A program made the translations under genes and the position numbers. DNA of 64,000 nucleotides from Chrysemys picta bellii (Eukaryota; Chordata; Testudines; Emydidae). Location: assembly GCF_011386835.1 (NCBI RefSeq), contig NC_088809.1:20923567-20987566 (forward strand). The letters run 5' to 3'. Below are positions 32,127 to 44,151 of this stretch, one piece after another (within the stretch, counting starts at the first letter, position 1; each line of letters begins with the position of its first letter). A model generated the notes under the pieces. The model did no database searches, was not told the DNA's origin, and worked only from the letters and a program-made list of their open reading frames with translations.

Positions 32127-33286
32127 TGTGATGTTGCACTCATATGTTTATGGAAATATGCTTATAAGTGTGAATATGATGTAACTGGAATATGCTTTAT
32201 GCAAAAGGTCTCTTGTAAGGTGTCACTACAAAGCTTATCATCGACTGAGTGTGTTCATCCTATTTGTACGACTGTATCATTCTTGTATCTGAAACTAGGA
32301 ATATGAAATATAACTCTGGGGTTCTATTGTAATTATCCAAAGTGTGGGCCATGAATGGTGTTTAGAATCTTGATGGCTCCCACTGACGAGGACAATTGGT
32401 TGTCGATGGTTTATTTACCTGCAAGCCTTCTTGTGGACATGTGGGCCAGCCGGTGGGTAATGAAGAAGGCGGTTTTACAGTGACATGTGACCATGTTACC
32501 TGGTACTGGAATCCATCTTAAACCTGGTGCTTTTCCATTTAGAAAGAGGAGTGGGGACCAGAGAGACAAAATATTCCCGCCTTGTGCCAAAGCCATAGAA
32601 GGGGGTGGAACAGAACAAAGGGGGCTGCCAGTCATGAGAAATCCCCTAGTTACCACCTGAGCTGGAACTAACAAGAACTGTACCAGGGGAAAGGATTGGG
32701 CCCAGACTAGGGAGTCTAGTCTGTGAAAGAAGCTTATTGGAACATCTCTGAGGGTGAGATTGACCTGTATTTGGTTTCTTAATGTATTAGGCTTAGACTT
32801 GCATGTTTTTGCTTTATTTTACCTGGTGACTTACTTTGTTCTGTCTGTTATTACTTGGAACCACTTAAATCCTACTTTTTATACTTAATGAAATCATTTT
32901 TGTTTATTATTAGACCCCGAGTAAGTGATTAATACCTGGGGGAGCAAACAGCTGTGCATCTCTCTCTATCAGTGTTATAGAGGGCGGACAATTTATGAGT
33001 TTACCCTGTATACAGAGTAAAACGGATTTATTTGGGGTTTGGATCCCATTGGGAGCTGGGTGTCTGGGTGCTGAAGACAGGAGTACCTGCTGAGTGGTTT
33101 TCAGTTAAAGCCTGCAGCTTTGGGGACGTGGTTCAGACCCTGGGTCTGTGTTGCAGCAGGCTAGTGTGTCTGGCTCAACAAGGCAGGGTTCTGAAGTCCC
33201 AGGCTGGCAGGGAAAATGGGCTCAGAGGTAATTTCAGCACATCAGGTGACAGTCCCAAGGGGGTCACTGTGACCGAACCCATCACA
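32127..33286 (+). mobile_element. solo LTR, 1160 bp
   Basis: It begins TGTGATG and ends ATCACA, with exact 5-bp duplications CCTAT on both sides (32122-32126 and 33287-33291). There is no internal retroviral gene, so this is a solo LTR formed by recombination between two LTRs. A promoter-like area near 32590 has 'gccatagaagggggtgg', probably a decayed TATA box. I recall it as a frequent turtle repeat; 5-bp duplication fits Gypsy or some ERV classes. Confidence 0.88.
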
Positions 33287-33291
33287 CCTAT

Positions 33292-35214
33292 CTATCTGTC
33301 ATACTCTCTAGTGTCTATTAGTTTATAATGTGCCATCACCTTGGTGTCAAGGCACCAAACACAAGGAGGTGAAGGTTCAGCATTGTCCTAATCAGACTAA
33401 TTTCTCCCATGCAATCTTGGTGAGGTTGAATTTAGTAGGTTGCCTTCCTGCTGAGAGCGATGGGGTTCCCAATGGGAGGTGAGAGGGGGTTCACTGAGCG
33501 TCCGGGGGCTACCACCTCTGTTGAGAAGACGTCTCTTTCATCTCCAGTAGGGATAACCTGTCACAGAAGCAGGGGCCAGTTAAGGGCGATGTGGTGACTG
33601 TGCTGCAATGAAAGCCCTAGGGATCGACGACATTGAGCTAAGCGGGTTCAGCATGGGCAAGGCCAGGGCCAACACCCCCATCCTGGCTCCCCGAGTTAGC
33701 GGTTTCAGGAAATGCCCCAGACTGGAACAACAGGGGCTGCACTTAGCATGGAGGGGCATCAGCAGAGCAGTGCAGTAGGAATCGAAGAACTGGAACGGCA
33801 GGGCAGCTGTGGTCGAGACTGAGGGGTATTGGAAGTGCTCTGGGCGTGGAGTGAGGAGGTATCCCGGAGCTGGACTAGTAGGGACACTGAGGGGCATGTG
33901 CAGAGTTGCAGCTGGAACAGAACAACATGCGTTGCCGTGGGTAAAACTACTTCTTCCCTTTCTTACTCTGGTGTGTCTCAGCTGAACTGGAGCCATCTGA
34001 CTCCATGCGAACCCGCCACAGACCCCGTCCCCGCCCTGAGAACCCCTGGGGCGCAGGCTGGAGGGAAAAGATGTCACCACTGATCCTGCATTCTCCTTCC
34101 CTTCACTCTCTCTGCAGTGGCTGCATGCATGTAGCATCCCAGTACACACGCATGTGGAAGGCGTGGGTGCATGGTAGTGTGATGCCTCACATGCCCGCAC
34201 AAGCATCGTGGCTTCCACTGCGCACTTGTTCCTCTCCCCACCCCCACCTCCAGGCACAGAGACAGGGGTCAGCGTTCCTGCCCTCCATCAAGAGACAGGA
34301 AATTGTGAAGCGACGGGAGAATCAGAGCTCATTAAACCCATTTGAGCAGTCAGGCACCAGCGCGGGGCCAGATGCGGGCAGCATGTCATTACGTGGCAGC
34401 AATCAGCATGGAGAGCCCTCCATCAGCTCGCGAAGGGCCTCCGGGAGGATCCCTGTTTAGCGCCAGCGAGGCTGCCTGCCCCATCTGTCGCTCCTTTTCT
34501 GCAGAGGTGCGAGTCTGGGGCCCTGGCCCCATCGAGTCCATCATGGGGTCTGTTGCCGTCAGCTGGTGCAAGGACGTGGTAAAGCACGGCCAGCCCCTCC
34601 GCCGGTGGTGCCCTGGACCCTCCAACTGCTCTGAGCCTCCAGCCCCAGCTTGGATGCTGCCATGAGCCTACCAGCGGCACCTGCTTCCAAGATTGGCACT
34701 GCCCCAGGCATTGTGCACAGGCGGCAGAGGTGCCCATGGGGCAGAGGTGCCTTCAGTCCAGCTGGCCGCCTCCACCTTGCACTATCTGGGAGCTGCAGCT
34801 GTGCTCTGGTCAGGGGCCCAGGGAGCGGTGACATACAGGAGTGGACTGTGTTTCCATTGGGATTTTGGCTTGATCCCGTAGGGCTCTGCAGTGGGGGAGG
34901 GTTTGCTGTGTTGCTAGAGCCAGTCTTGTCTTTTCTGTGTACTGCAGATTGAAAGCCCAGACTCCCAGCTCCCCTCTGCAGTGTTGCAGAGACTCACCTA
35001 TCTACAGGCTTTGAGCTCACCTTGACCAGGGCTATGTAAAACAGCTGGAAGGTAAACAGCCATCCCCAGTCCTTCAGCATCCTCCAGTGTAGGGCAGGGG
35101 AGCCACATTGCTGCTGCAGGGTATCGCGGGGGACGGAGCATGACTCAGCCAGTGTGTTGATCCTGTTGCACTTCGAAGCTGGGAATCTTGGTACTAGGAG
35201 ACCAGTGTGTGTGT
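33292..35214. other. unclassified, partly GC-rich sequence
   Basis: No interspersed repeat recognised. A 225-codon minus frame (33580-34257) and frames near 34342-34952 overlap each other on both strands and have no domains. Confidence 0.45.
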
Positions 35215-35702
35215 CCCAAACTAAGAGACAACAAAGGGGGGATATGGTTGAGATCTATAAAATCATGACTGATGTGGAGAAAGTAAAGAAGGAAGTGTTA
35301 TTTACTTCTGATAATGCAAAAATTAGTTGTCACCAAATGAAATGATCAGGCAGCAGATTTAAAACAAACAAAAGGAAGTATTTTTTCACACCACACATGG
35401 TCAACCTGTGGAACTCCTTGCCAGAGGATGTTGTGAAGGCCAAGACTATAACAGGGTTCAAAAAAGAACTAGATAAGTTCCTGGAGGATAGGTCCATCAA
35501 TGGCTATTAGCCAGGATGGGCAGGGATGGTGTCCCTAGCCTCTGTTTGCCAGAAGCTGGGAATGGGCGACAGGGGATGGATCACTTGATGATTCCCTGTT
35601 CTGTTCATTCCCCCTGGGGCACCTGGCATTGGCCGCTGTCGGAAGACAGGACACTGGGCTAGATGGACTATTGGTCTGACCCAATGTGCCGTTCTTATGC
35701 AC
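35215..35702 (+). repeat. CR1 LINE 3' region with RT C-terminal relic
   Basis: A frame at about 35220-35345 contains RGDMVEIYKIMTDVEKVKKE and then EVLFT, the end region of CR1 ORF2. Downstream are 'gtggaactccttgccagagg', 'caaaaaagaactagataagt', 'catcaatggctattagccag' and 'gggctagatggactattggt', the known CR1 3' order. It is 5'-truncated, as usual. Confidence 0.92.
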
Positions 35703-35948
35703 TTAGCAGGATCCCCATGCCCAGCTGCTAAGACCCAGTAGCATTCTGTGGATGGCAGTGAGAGTCCTGGCTGGCACTGGCGCACTGGGGCGTGGAGCCC
35801 ACTGAACTCTATCAGTTGACTCTTCTCATTTGCACCAGTTTGAAATCCATTGACGGCAGCGGACTCACTCCCGATTTAAACCACCGGGGCACGGAAGAGT
35901 GTACACTTGACCCATTGAACTTGAGCACCACTCAGTGTTAATAACAGG

Positions 35949-36121
35949 TTTCAGAGTAGCAGCCGTGTTAGTCTGTATCCGCAAAAAGAACAGGAGTACT
36001 TGTGGCACCTTAGAGACTAACAAATTTATTAGAGCATCCGAAGAAGTGGGCTGTAGTCCACGAAAGCTTATGCTCTAATAAATTTGTTAGTCTCTAAGGT
36101 GCCACAAGTACTCCTGTTCTT
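35949..36121 (+). mobile_element. short retroposon, 51-bp inverted arms
   Basis: The copy starts 'ttcagagtagcagccgtgtt'. Bases 35986-36036 and 36071-36121 are exact reverse complements of each other, separated by a 34-bp loop. Flanks TCAGTGTTAATA and TCACTGTTAATA differ by one base and are probably the target duplication. Confidence 0.88.
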
Positions 36122-36529
36122 CTTTTCACTGTTAATAGTGCACCCAGAACCCAAATCCGAGCCTTAGGGTGCTGGCTTGTGGGCTCTCCTTCCTCTCAGT
36201 GTCTGGGAGGGGGAATCCTGGCTCTCACGCACGGATCCCTCTGCACTCAGAGGCTGAGAATATAAGTTTGGGCACAAACACGCTGGTGGTGGACTGCATG
36301 AATTTGGGCCCATTAGCAGGTTTAATATCAATTAATGCCTTCCATTAGCAAGGCACTACCGGGCGAACTGCTGCCCTATAAAGCAGAAATGACAAAAACA
36401 TTAAGCCCTGCAGGGAAATACCACAGAAGCACCTTGCAGGTGCTGAGCGTCAGCCGTTCAGCAGGACTGGTGTCTCCGCCAGCTATTCGCTCCGGCAGCC
36501 TGCAAGCCGCAACGTTCAGCGGCAAATCC
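36122..36529. other. low-repeat sequence, regulatory candidate
   Basis: No repeat recognised. Bases 36310-36500 have A/T words ('aatatcaattaatgcc') in otherwise unique sequence. Conservation is untested. Confidence 0.35.
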
Positions 36530-36660
36530 AGAGCTGGGCAAAATCTTTTCACCTGAAACTTTTGCATCAAAAACCACAAGCTAGGGTCGACTGAAACCTT
36601 TCACGAATTCACAGCAATTTCAGCCAATTGTTTCTGTTGAAAGCATTTAGATTTTTTTTC
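36530..36660. repeat. A/T-rich TTTCAT/GAAA repeat family
   Basis: It begins 'agagctgggcaaaatctttt', the terminal motif type, and includes 'cagcaatttcagccaattg'. Confidence 0.4.
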
Positions 36661-36840
36661 TGGCTAGATTTGCAAGGGCCATTAAGCATCAGTCACAAAA
36701 CAGGGGATGGGGCCGTGTCCCCCTTATACCCAGGAACTCACTTGGGGACAGGGATCCATGTTCTCTCACAGCTAGATAAATGCCCTGACCACCAGACTAG
36801 AGGGGAGTCTGGGATGGCTGTTCTCAGTCTCTCCTGTTTG

Positions 36841-37198
36841 CAGGGCTGCCCAGAGGATTCAGGGGGCCTGGGGTCTTTGGCGGCGGGATGCCCCCGCCGC
36901 CAAATTGCCACCAAAGCCCTGGCGCTTCGGTGGTGGGTCCTGGGGTGGAAGGACCCCCCGCTGCAGGTCTTCAGGGCACTTCGGCGGCCGGTCCCAGAGC
37001 AGAAGGACCCCCCGCCGCGAATTGCTGCCGAAGACCCGGAGCGGAAGAAGCTCCGGGGGCCCAGGCCCCACGAGAGTTTTCCGGGGCCCCCGGAGCAAGT
37101 GAAGGATCCCTCTCCAGGGGCCCCGAAAAACTCTCGTGGGGGCCCTTGCGGGGCCTGGGGCAAATTGCCCCACTTGCTCCCCCCATTGGGCGGCCCTG
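36841..37198. mobile_element. GC-rich hAT MITE, 358 bp
   Basis: The ends CAGGGCTGCCCA and TGGGCGGCCCTG are inverted repeats with one mismatch. Perfect 8-bp duplications CCTGTTTG flank them (36833-36840 and 37199-37206). The body is very GC-rich with many CpGs and has inner palindromic blocks such as 'acgagagttttccggggccc' against 'ggggccccgaaaaactctcg'. Open frames up to 217 codons here are by-products of GC-richness. Confidence 0.93.
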
Positions 37199-37206
37199 CC
37201 TGTTTG

Positions 37207-38494
37207 AAGCTGTTCTGTTTTGAATACATTAAATACTTGCGGGCCCATAGCGTAAGAATGGCTCTATTGCCTGGGAGTTAGGAAACTACCTGGACTAGGA
37301 AAGCCCTGGGTTCAAATCTGGCTTTCAGAGGAGGAATTCAGCCTGTTTGTCTGACACAGCATATGGGCACCCTAGGTAGCTACTGAGTATAAAGGGGCGG
37401 AAGTCCTCTTTAAATCTAAGCTCTTCATTGCCCGATTTCTGGTTGAAGATGCAGGAAATGAAAATGTTTTGTGTTGGGCCGAATGGCGCGTTTCGTTTGG
37501 AGCTGCCAGAGACCTGAAAAATCAGCTCATCGCCCGGCCCTCCTCTGGGCCGCCCCTCCGCTGCAGTAGCCGGGGCGCTTCTTACCGCCCATCAGCAGCG
37601 GTGATGTCCTAGCGAGAGGGCTCCTGGTTTCCGCGGTAGCTGCCGCTGTTACCTCACTTGCTGCTGTTGTGTGGCCTTGTTGCTCCCAGCACTTCCTTCC
37701 TAGGCGCATTAGGGAATCCTGGGCTTAGGAGAGCCAGGCAATGAGAAATACAGCAGAGCTAATCAGCATCTTTCCTTGATGGGGTGGGGGGTATTTAAAA
37801 AGATCAGCCCCCAGCCCGGAATAGTAGAAGCCGAACTTGAAGGGTGCAATGCATTGCAGAGCTGTCGGGGTCAGGTCTGGACGAGCAGCGTGGGGGCAGC
37901 GGGGCAGACTGAGGTGCATCGGCAGAGCTGGGGGCAGGGGCTGGAACAGCCAGGATTGGGGTTACACCTCAGGACTGACGTTCATGCGCAGCAGGCTGAT
38001 GTCTGTGGGCCCCCTCCCCGGCAGTGTGCCTGGCTCTGGCCAGTGCTATCAGCATCTCTCTTTCACATACATCAGACGCATGGCCTGATTTCCCTTTTAA
38101 CGGCGCATTCTGCAGACCTCAGCTCAGGCAGCCCCAGGGGAGCACACCCTGACCTAGAGCCTGTGCTTGTTTTCGGTCTCTTCGGTGTGAGCTCCTGGGT
38201 CAGAGACATTCAGGGAGCCCCCTGGAGTTGCAAATGCAGCCAATGGGGGTGACTTAAGAGTCCAGAATTCAACAGGAGTACTTGAAAGGAGGGAATTCCC
38301 CCTCAACACATAGACACAGACACACGCACACACTCAGGAGTGCAGGAAAACCCAGTGGAGCCCTTTGGCACTGGTGCTACGTTGTAACGGATGTAGTGTG
38401 CCCTCTACTGGATGCACTCTGAACTGCTCCGGAGCGTGCCATCGGCCCTAGGCCAGTGAGAGCAAGAGAGACGCGATTCCATTCATACACATTC
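37207..38494. other. unclassified sequence
   Basis: Bases 37255-37335 with 'agccctgggttcaaatctgg' may be a decayed tRNA-like SINE head. Bases 37530-37720 are CpG-rich. No exon recognised in the 158-codon frame 37776-38252. Confidence 0.4.
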
Positions 38495-38582
38495 CTTAGA
38501 ATAGCACCTAGAGGCTCTGAGAGCAGGGCCTCGTTGTGTTAGGTCCTGGACACATGCGTAGTGAGAGATTGTCCCTGAGCTT
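38495..38582 (-). repeat. L2/MIR-type tail fragment
   Basis: 'tagcacctagaggctctgag' and 'ggcctcgttgtgttaggtcc' are the reverse-complemented tail. Confidence 0.7.
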
Positions 38583-38599
38583 ATTCTCTTTTGCCCCCA

Positions 38600-38760
38600 C
38601 GCCCAAGCTGTCTGTGTCCATCTTTCATCTCTTGTGTTATATTTAGATTATAAACTCTTTGGAGCAGCGACCTTCTTCTTCTTCTGTGTTTGTACAGCAC
38701 CTAGCACCATGGGGCCCTGCTCCCTGGCTGGAGCTCCTGCAATACCAAACATCATGGCCA
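38600..38760 (+). repeat. L2/MIR-type tail
   Basis: 'tagattataaactctttgga', 'tgtttgtacagcacctagca' and 'ccatggggccctgctccctg' are in tail order. It points the opposite way to the fragment just before it, so the two tails form a loose inverted pair. Confidence 0.78.
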
Positions 38761-38802
38761 GCTCTAATATAACATTTCTCAGCTGTAGATCTCATGCCTT
38801 CT

Positions 38803-39222
38803 AGTGATAGACTCAAAGAGCTCAATCTATTTTGCTTAACAAAGAGCAGGTTAAGGGGTGACCCGATCACAGTCTGTAAGTACCTACCAGGGGAGCCAAT
38901 ATTTATTAATGGGCTTGTCAGTCTAGCAGAGGGAGGTCTTAACACCATCCAATGGCTGGAAGTTGAAGTTAGACAAATTCGGACTAGAAATAAGGTGCAC
39001 ATTTTTACCGGTGAGAGTAATTAAGCATTGGAACAACTTACCAAGGGTCGTGGTGGGTTCTCCGTCACTGACCATTTGTATTCAAGATTGGAGGGTTTTC
39101 TTAACACTCTCCTCTAGGACTAGAGGAAGTTTGGGGAAGTTCTCTGGCCTGTGCTGTCCAGGAGGTCAGTCTAGATGATCCCAGTGGTCTCTTCTGGCCT
39201 TGGAATCTACAAATCTTTAAAT
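38803..39222 (+). repeat. CR1 LINE 3' region, second subtype
   Basis: A frame with KELNLFCLTKSRLRGDPITV matches the end of CR1-type ORF2. Then follow 'agtaattaagcattggaaca', 'ccaggaggtcagtctagatg' and 'tcttctggccttggaatcta'. This is the subtype of 9140-9895, not that of 35215. Confidence 0.9.
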
Positions 39223-39224
39223 CA

Positions 39225-39375
39225 AACTGCTTTACAAAAGCAGTCAGTGTAATTTTTCCTGTTTTACAGATGGGGAAACTGAGGCATAAAGACATTTGCC
39301 CATCAGGCCAGCTAGGAACAAAACATGGGTCTCCTGCATCCCAGGTCAGTCTATTAGACAGCACGGCTTCCCTTC
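39225..39375 (-). repeat. MIR-like CORE-SINE
   Basis: 'ttttacagatggggaaactg', 'aggcataaagacatttgccc' and 'aaaacatgggtctcctgcat' are the reverse complement of the SINE body. Confidence 0.85.
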
Positions 39376-41329
39376 AGTAATAAGCAGTTGGGAGCCAAAG
39401 GGGATCATTTGCTGGCCTTTCGGCTGGCACAGAATTCAAGCGGTCTTGGAGTGCACACACAAACAGCCATAAAGCCCCCGGTGGGGCTGGATTGGCTACA
39501 GTGCCGTCCATTTGACGATGGACTGATTGTTTTTGTTTTTATTTGAGCGTTTATTTCGACAATCTCATTTGAATGTTCCCCGTGTTGCCATCAGAGCCTT
39601 TGCTGGGGTTGGCGTGGGGGGTGGACTAGAGATTTATAAGTGAGATGTATTATTAATGGTTATTTACTGAAACCTTCTCCAGGCGGCAGGGTTCAAAAAC
39701 CAGTAACCAGATTGCTTCCTTCCCCTTTTTTTTTAATAACAATGGAGAGAAATAAATAAATAAGTAAGCCCGAAACAGACGCAGCATTAAACTGCAAGTA
39801 GTATCTCTGTGCCGGCTGTAAACCCGCACACCAGCCCAGCATAATAAAAGGTCCGGAAGAGTCAATCCATTCCCTGGGTGAGCTGCTGCCTCATACTTAT
39901 GCATGGCAGGGCCGGAGCGGAGCCGCGTGTCTAGAATACAGCCAGGGAGCTCCACTCCCTCCACATCCTGCAGAGCTGGGCCGAGGGAGGACAGCTCCGG
40001 CCTACCCCAGCCCAGTTCCTCTGTGGCAAATCAGTCTGTCCCCCTCGGGGGGAATGCACCTCCAATGCCTTGACTGGTCACTCAGACACGGAGTCCCATT
40101 AACCTGCCTTCTGGAGTCCCTCCGCTCCACCCCAGATATGGCTTTGACCTAGTTCTGAGGGCAGTGCAGTGCGGATGGAGCAAGACAGGAGAGCGGCAGA
40201 GGGCTGGAATTAGGTGTGGGTGCAGGGAGGCGGGTCATACTGGGGTGATTTCCCCCCCCCCACGGTGGGTGGGGGCACTCAGCATTCACAGGTGGGGAGG
40301 GGGCCTTCCTATACTGCTGGTGCCTCCCCCGCCCGTAAAACTGCAGCGGGCCGGGGATGGGAAGCGTTTCAGTGGGATCGGGGAAGAGGCTGGCGTGGCT
40401 CTGAAAGGATCAGAAAGGAGCTGCCGAAACCTCCTCTGCCTTGGATTAGAATGAGGGAGCTTGGGATTTCCGACAGCTCAGAGACGGACCCAGTCCCTTC
40501 CTGGATTCCCCTCCTCGTCCCAAAGCATTAGGAACTGAAGTGAACTCCCTCCGCGCAGGGAGCGCTTTTCAGAGCAAACATTTGGGTGCCAAGTTCCCAC
40601 TGGAAAACGAAGGGGAATGGGGCATTCCAATCCCTTCGCCAGCTCTGAGCCTCTGAGCTCAGGCTTCGAAGGGGACCAGGGTTTCCACCACAGCTCCACG
40701 GCAAGGCCCTTTGCAAAGGAGTGCATCCCATCTAGCCTCAGCGGCCATCCTGAGGGGAGGCTGCCTCCGAAAGAGAACAAGAGGGGCTTGTGAACCCGTG
40801 GGTGATATAAGAGGTTTTAACCAATGCACCCACCCCCACCCTGAGAGACACAGCTGATAAAAAAACAGACACGGCAGCAAACTCGCGTACCTGAAGCCAC
40901 TCCAGGAAAGGACCTGATCAAAGAACAGCACCTCCTTTTGCAGAGGGAACACTGCAGTGGAGTAAAAGCTGCTCTGTCAAGACACCCAAAGACAAACCAG
41001 CACCACACCAACTAACTGGGCAGCTACTCCCCTAATCCATTCCAGGTGGGCACAGAATCCCATTCCAGGTTCTTCTCATGCCAGAGGGTGCAGGGCTTGA
41101 GTCTAGATTCTTCATCTCCTTCTGCATTCGGCAGGCGAATGACCCAGCTGTTGAGTTAATCTCTTTGACAGGCATTCCAAGTCCAGACCATGACCAATGG
41201 TCTGGTCTGCCAAGCAGCCAACATCTCTACCACCCCCAAGGAGTGGCTATCCGTAGTTCTTGGCTGGATAATCTGGCCTCAGACTAGTGGGCTAGGCTCA
41301 GCCTGTTAGGGACTGGGACATGGGCAGTC
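39376..41329. other. low-repeat sequence
   Basis: No interspersed repeat recognised. Bases 39390-39600 are unique with 'tttatttgagcgtttatttc', a regulatory candidate. A C/G run lies at about 40252-40275. The short frames have no domains. Confidence 0.4.
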
Positions 41330-41625
41330 AGGTCTAGTGGTCAAAGCAGGAGCCAGGAAACGGTTCAGAACCAGAGCCAGAAGCCGGATGCCAGTGCCAA
41401 GGGTCAAGCCAGAGTCAGAGCCAGGAATCGGAGCTGAAGGTCAGAAATGGAGTCAAAGGCTGAATGCTTGGGCCGGGGTCAGAGAGTCAAGCCAAGGGTC
41501 AGAGCTGGAGTCAGAGTCAGAGAACAGTAGCAGGGATCACGAACATGGGGGCGGGGGGGCTGAGAAGCAGGAACAAGGCAGGGAAGCATGGTTCAAGAGT
41601 CAGGCAAGAAGGCACGGTTCAAAGT
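41330..41625 (+). repeat. degenerate short-period repeat, 'gtcagagcca' type
   Basis: Words such as 'caagccagagtcagagccag' and 'gctggagtcagagtcagaga' recur with drift over about 300 bp, giving Q/S/R/G-rich frames (113 and 72 codons) that are not genes. Confidence 0.6.
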
Positions 41626-41759
41626 ACCAGCCAGCCGGGAACTGCACAGACAACTTCCAGTGTCTCTTTCTGGCTTAAATAGCACAGACAGACCATGGGG
41701 CTGGGTGCTCCTCCAGTCAGGACTTCTCTGGTGGGGCAAGGGTACAGCTGGTCGCAGAT

Positions 41760-42125
41760 TTGCCATTTTTCAAAGCCAAAACTTCCTGCAGGAACACACT
41801 GATTTTGAAGGAATTCCATTTTGGAGGGTAGGGGGGAAATTGAAAGAGACGTTTAGAAAAGGTTGAAATGTTCCATTTTGTCCTTTTCAGGATGGAACGT
41901 TTCCATGCGTTATTTTGAAACAAATTTTTGTGGACAAATAGATTTTATATTACAGAAATGAAAGAAAAAATGAAACGTCAAAATCAAAATGAAATGCCTT
42001 GATTTTAGTGAAATGAAACAGTTGGATTTTAGCACCACAAAATGTTTTGATCGGCTCAAACTGATTTCTTTGGGAAAATTTCATTGCGCAGGAAATTTTG
42101 AAATTCTTTGCTTTTCATTCTGACT
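41760..42125. repeat. A/T-rich TTTCAT/GAAA repeat family
   Basis: 'gaaatgttccattttgtcc', 'gaaatgaaagaaaaaatgaa' and 'gaaattttgaaattctttgc' show the typical alternation with the complement. Confidence 0.5.
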
Positions 42126-43034
42126 GGGAATGAAACACATTTTGAAATCCCAGCATTTCCTACGACACAGATATTCCGGTTCCTGCCCCTCTCTAGCAGA
42201 CAACTCCCCACTGCGACTGACTCTTTATCCCCTCTTAGCTGAAATGAAGAGAGGGAACCCATAGGACCAAACGAAACCTTTCTCAGCTCACGCCGCTTAA
42301 GGCCATCCAACACGTCAGGGTACAAACAGGGTGAAAAAATGTGAATGGTGCTGGCTACAAAAAAGGGAGAAATAAAAGATTTATAAAGGTGATTATGCAA
42401 AAATACTACCATTCCCACTCTACCTTCCTCCTCATCTTGTGCAAATTGCCCTATTATTCTGTTCCCTTGGGATGCCTGATTGTCCTTATTTCTTCTTTTG
42501 AGCTAAAGTCATCCATGCATTAAATTAGTTCTTTGCCTAGAAATAGCTTGATTGTGTTCTCCAAGCTGCAGTTAATGCAAGGGTTCCCAGAGAGTTTCAA
42601 AAATAAAATTGGGAGAAAAGGGGCAAGGAATGAAGGGAAAGGCACAGGGAAGGGTTTGGGTTTGTTCATCCTGCAAAACACACCCCCTGAGAAAGATGCT
42701 TCTGAGAGCAGGGTTTGGACTTGGAGCAGCTGGGTTGCTGTGGATTTTGGCAAAGGTTTTCTAGCTATGGTATAGACTGATCAGGTGGGTGCTGGCTGAA
42801 ATGAGCACGCTTTTCCCCCCAATCCGTCCATGGCACCAGAAGTTGCCGCAGCTCTAGTTTTACGAGGGAGAACATGGTTCTCTCCCCACCTGCCTTGAAC
42901 AACTGAAACTCTTCTGGCATATTTCACATCTTCTGTGTTCTGTTCAATTTTAATTCTAATCGAGGGGAGGGAGGGAAGGACTTAATTGGTGACAGACAGG
43001 ACACATACCATTAGTTACGATGATGATTCATCAT
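42126..43034. other. unclassified sequence
   Basis: No repeat, exon or RNA gene recognised. Confidence 0.45.
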
Positions 43035-43145
43035 TTGTATTAGCTCAGTGCCTAGGAATCCCAGCCATGCTAGGTTGTATCTATTGGGTGTATTATGGTA
43101 GCCTGTAGGAGCCCCACCATAGATCAAGACCCCCTTGTGTAACCA
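43035..43145 (-). repeat. L2/MIR-type tail fragments, two pieces
   Basis: 'gctcagtgcctaggaatccc' and 'tagcctgtaggagccccacc' are two reverse-complemented tail pieces about 50 bp apart. Confidence 0.6.
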
Positions 43146-43434
43146 GTTCACCCATCCCTTGGAGCTCCTTCCACTCTCAAGATAACCCAGCTGCTGTCTA
43201 GAGTGTCTAGGAATAGCGTAGTACCCCTTTATATAGCTAGTGAACCCTCTAGTGGCGCTCACTATGTTCTATATTTTAGAAACCAATCAGGGCAGCAGGC
43301 CTTATCCACCTAGACCTTGTGGGTTGGGTGCATTAGTAGTAACCTGGTTCTGTGGAAGGAACTGAGCTGCGTTTGCGTGGTTTCTTCATGCTGTTACTGC
43401 TGTACAAAGATGCAACACGGTTCCTCTGCCTTTT

Positions 43435-43715
43435 CCCCAGATGCCTCCGCTGAAGAGCTGACTGGTGTACACATAAACCTTACACTAGTACAGCTGTGTC
43501 AGCAGGGGTGTGAACTCAACACATCCCTGGCTAACATCGCTATGGGGGCAAATCCCCCAGTGTGGACGCAGCTGTGCTGACTGAAGACTGTTCGGGGAGA
43601 CGGTGTTCCTATACCGACAGAAAAACTCCTTCTGTTGGTGTAAACTGCATCTACACCAGCGGCTCTACTGGCAGAGCTGGGCTGACATAGATTCTGCAGG
43701 GTAGACATAGACCAA
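43435..43715. repeat. MITE-like repeat, 'agtgtagac' family
   Basis: 'ggtgtacacataaaccttac', 'ttcctataccgacagaaaaa' and 'gtagacatagacc' fit the family. The alternation with its complement suggests a foldback MITE. Confidence 0.5.
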
Positions 43716-43724
43716 GGCCTGGGC

Positions 43725-43955
43725 TCGGCTTAAAAATTAGATCTTCTTAGCTAGGTCCCACAAGGCAGTGAAAAATTCTGCACCCTGTGCGACGGAGGCA
43801 GGTCAAATTAACCCCTGCTGGTTCTTCCGTTGACCTAGCTGCTGTCTCTGAGAGATGGATAAGCCACACCGATGGGAAAACCCCTTCCATCGTCCTAGCG
43901 TGTCTGCACTGCTGTGCTACGTGAGTGCCACCGCTGTAGTGTAGACGTGGCCTGA
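43725..43955. repeat. MITE-like repeat, 'agtgtagac' family
   Basis: 'gtgaaaaattctgcaccctg', 'cttccgttgacctagctgct' and the end 'gctgtagtgtagacgtggcc' are shared with 17683-17835. Confidence 0.6.
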
Positions 43956-44151
43956 GGGGTAAGCTTATGGAAGGAATCAGAGCTTCAGAACCAAAGTGCT
44001 GAACAAAACTGGTGGGATTTCAGCCAGCGGGACAGAAGGAAAGCTCTGTTCTTGGCACCTCTGGGCACAAGTGCCCGTGTTTCACTGGCTCGACCCTGCT
44101 CCCAGTGAGGCTCATCCCATCCATGTAAGCAGGAGCAGGCCAGACCCATGA

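Noticed and set aside
33580..34257. 225-codon minus-strand frame
   Set aside because: No domain or codon pattern; overlapped by plus-strand frames of similar quality.
36628..37281. 217-codon frame rich in P, G and R
   Set aside because: It lies across a GC-rich hAT MITE with exact borders, so it is not a gene.
38600..38760. Inverted MIR-like tails at 38495-38760 as a new foldback element
   Set aside because: The two pieces cover different parts and degrees of decay; two independent insertions explain them.
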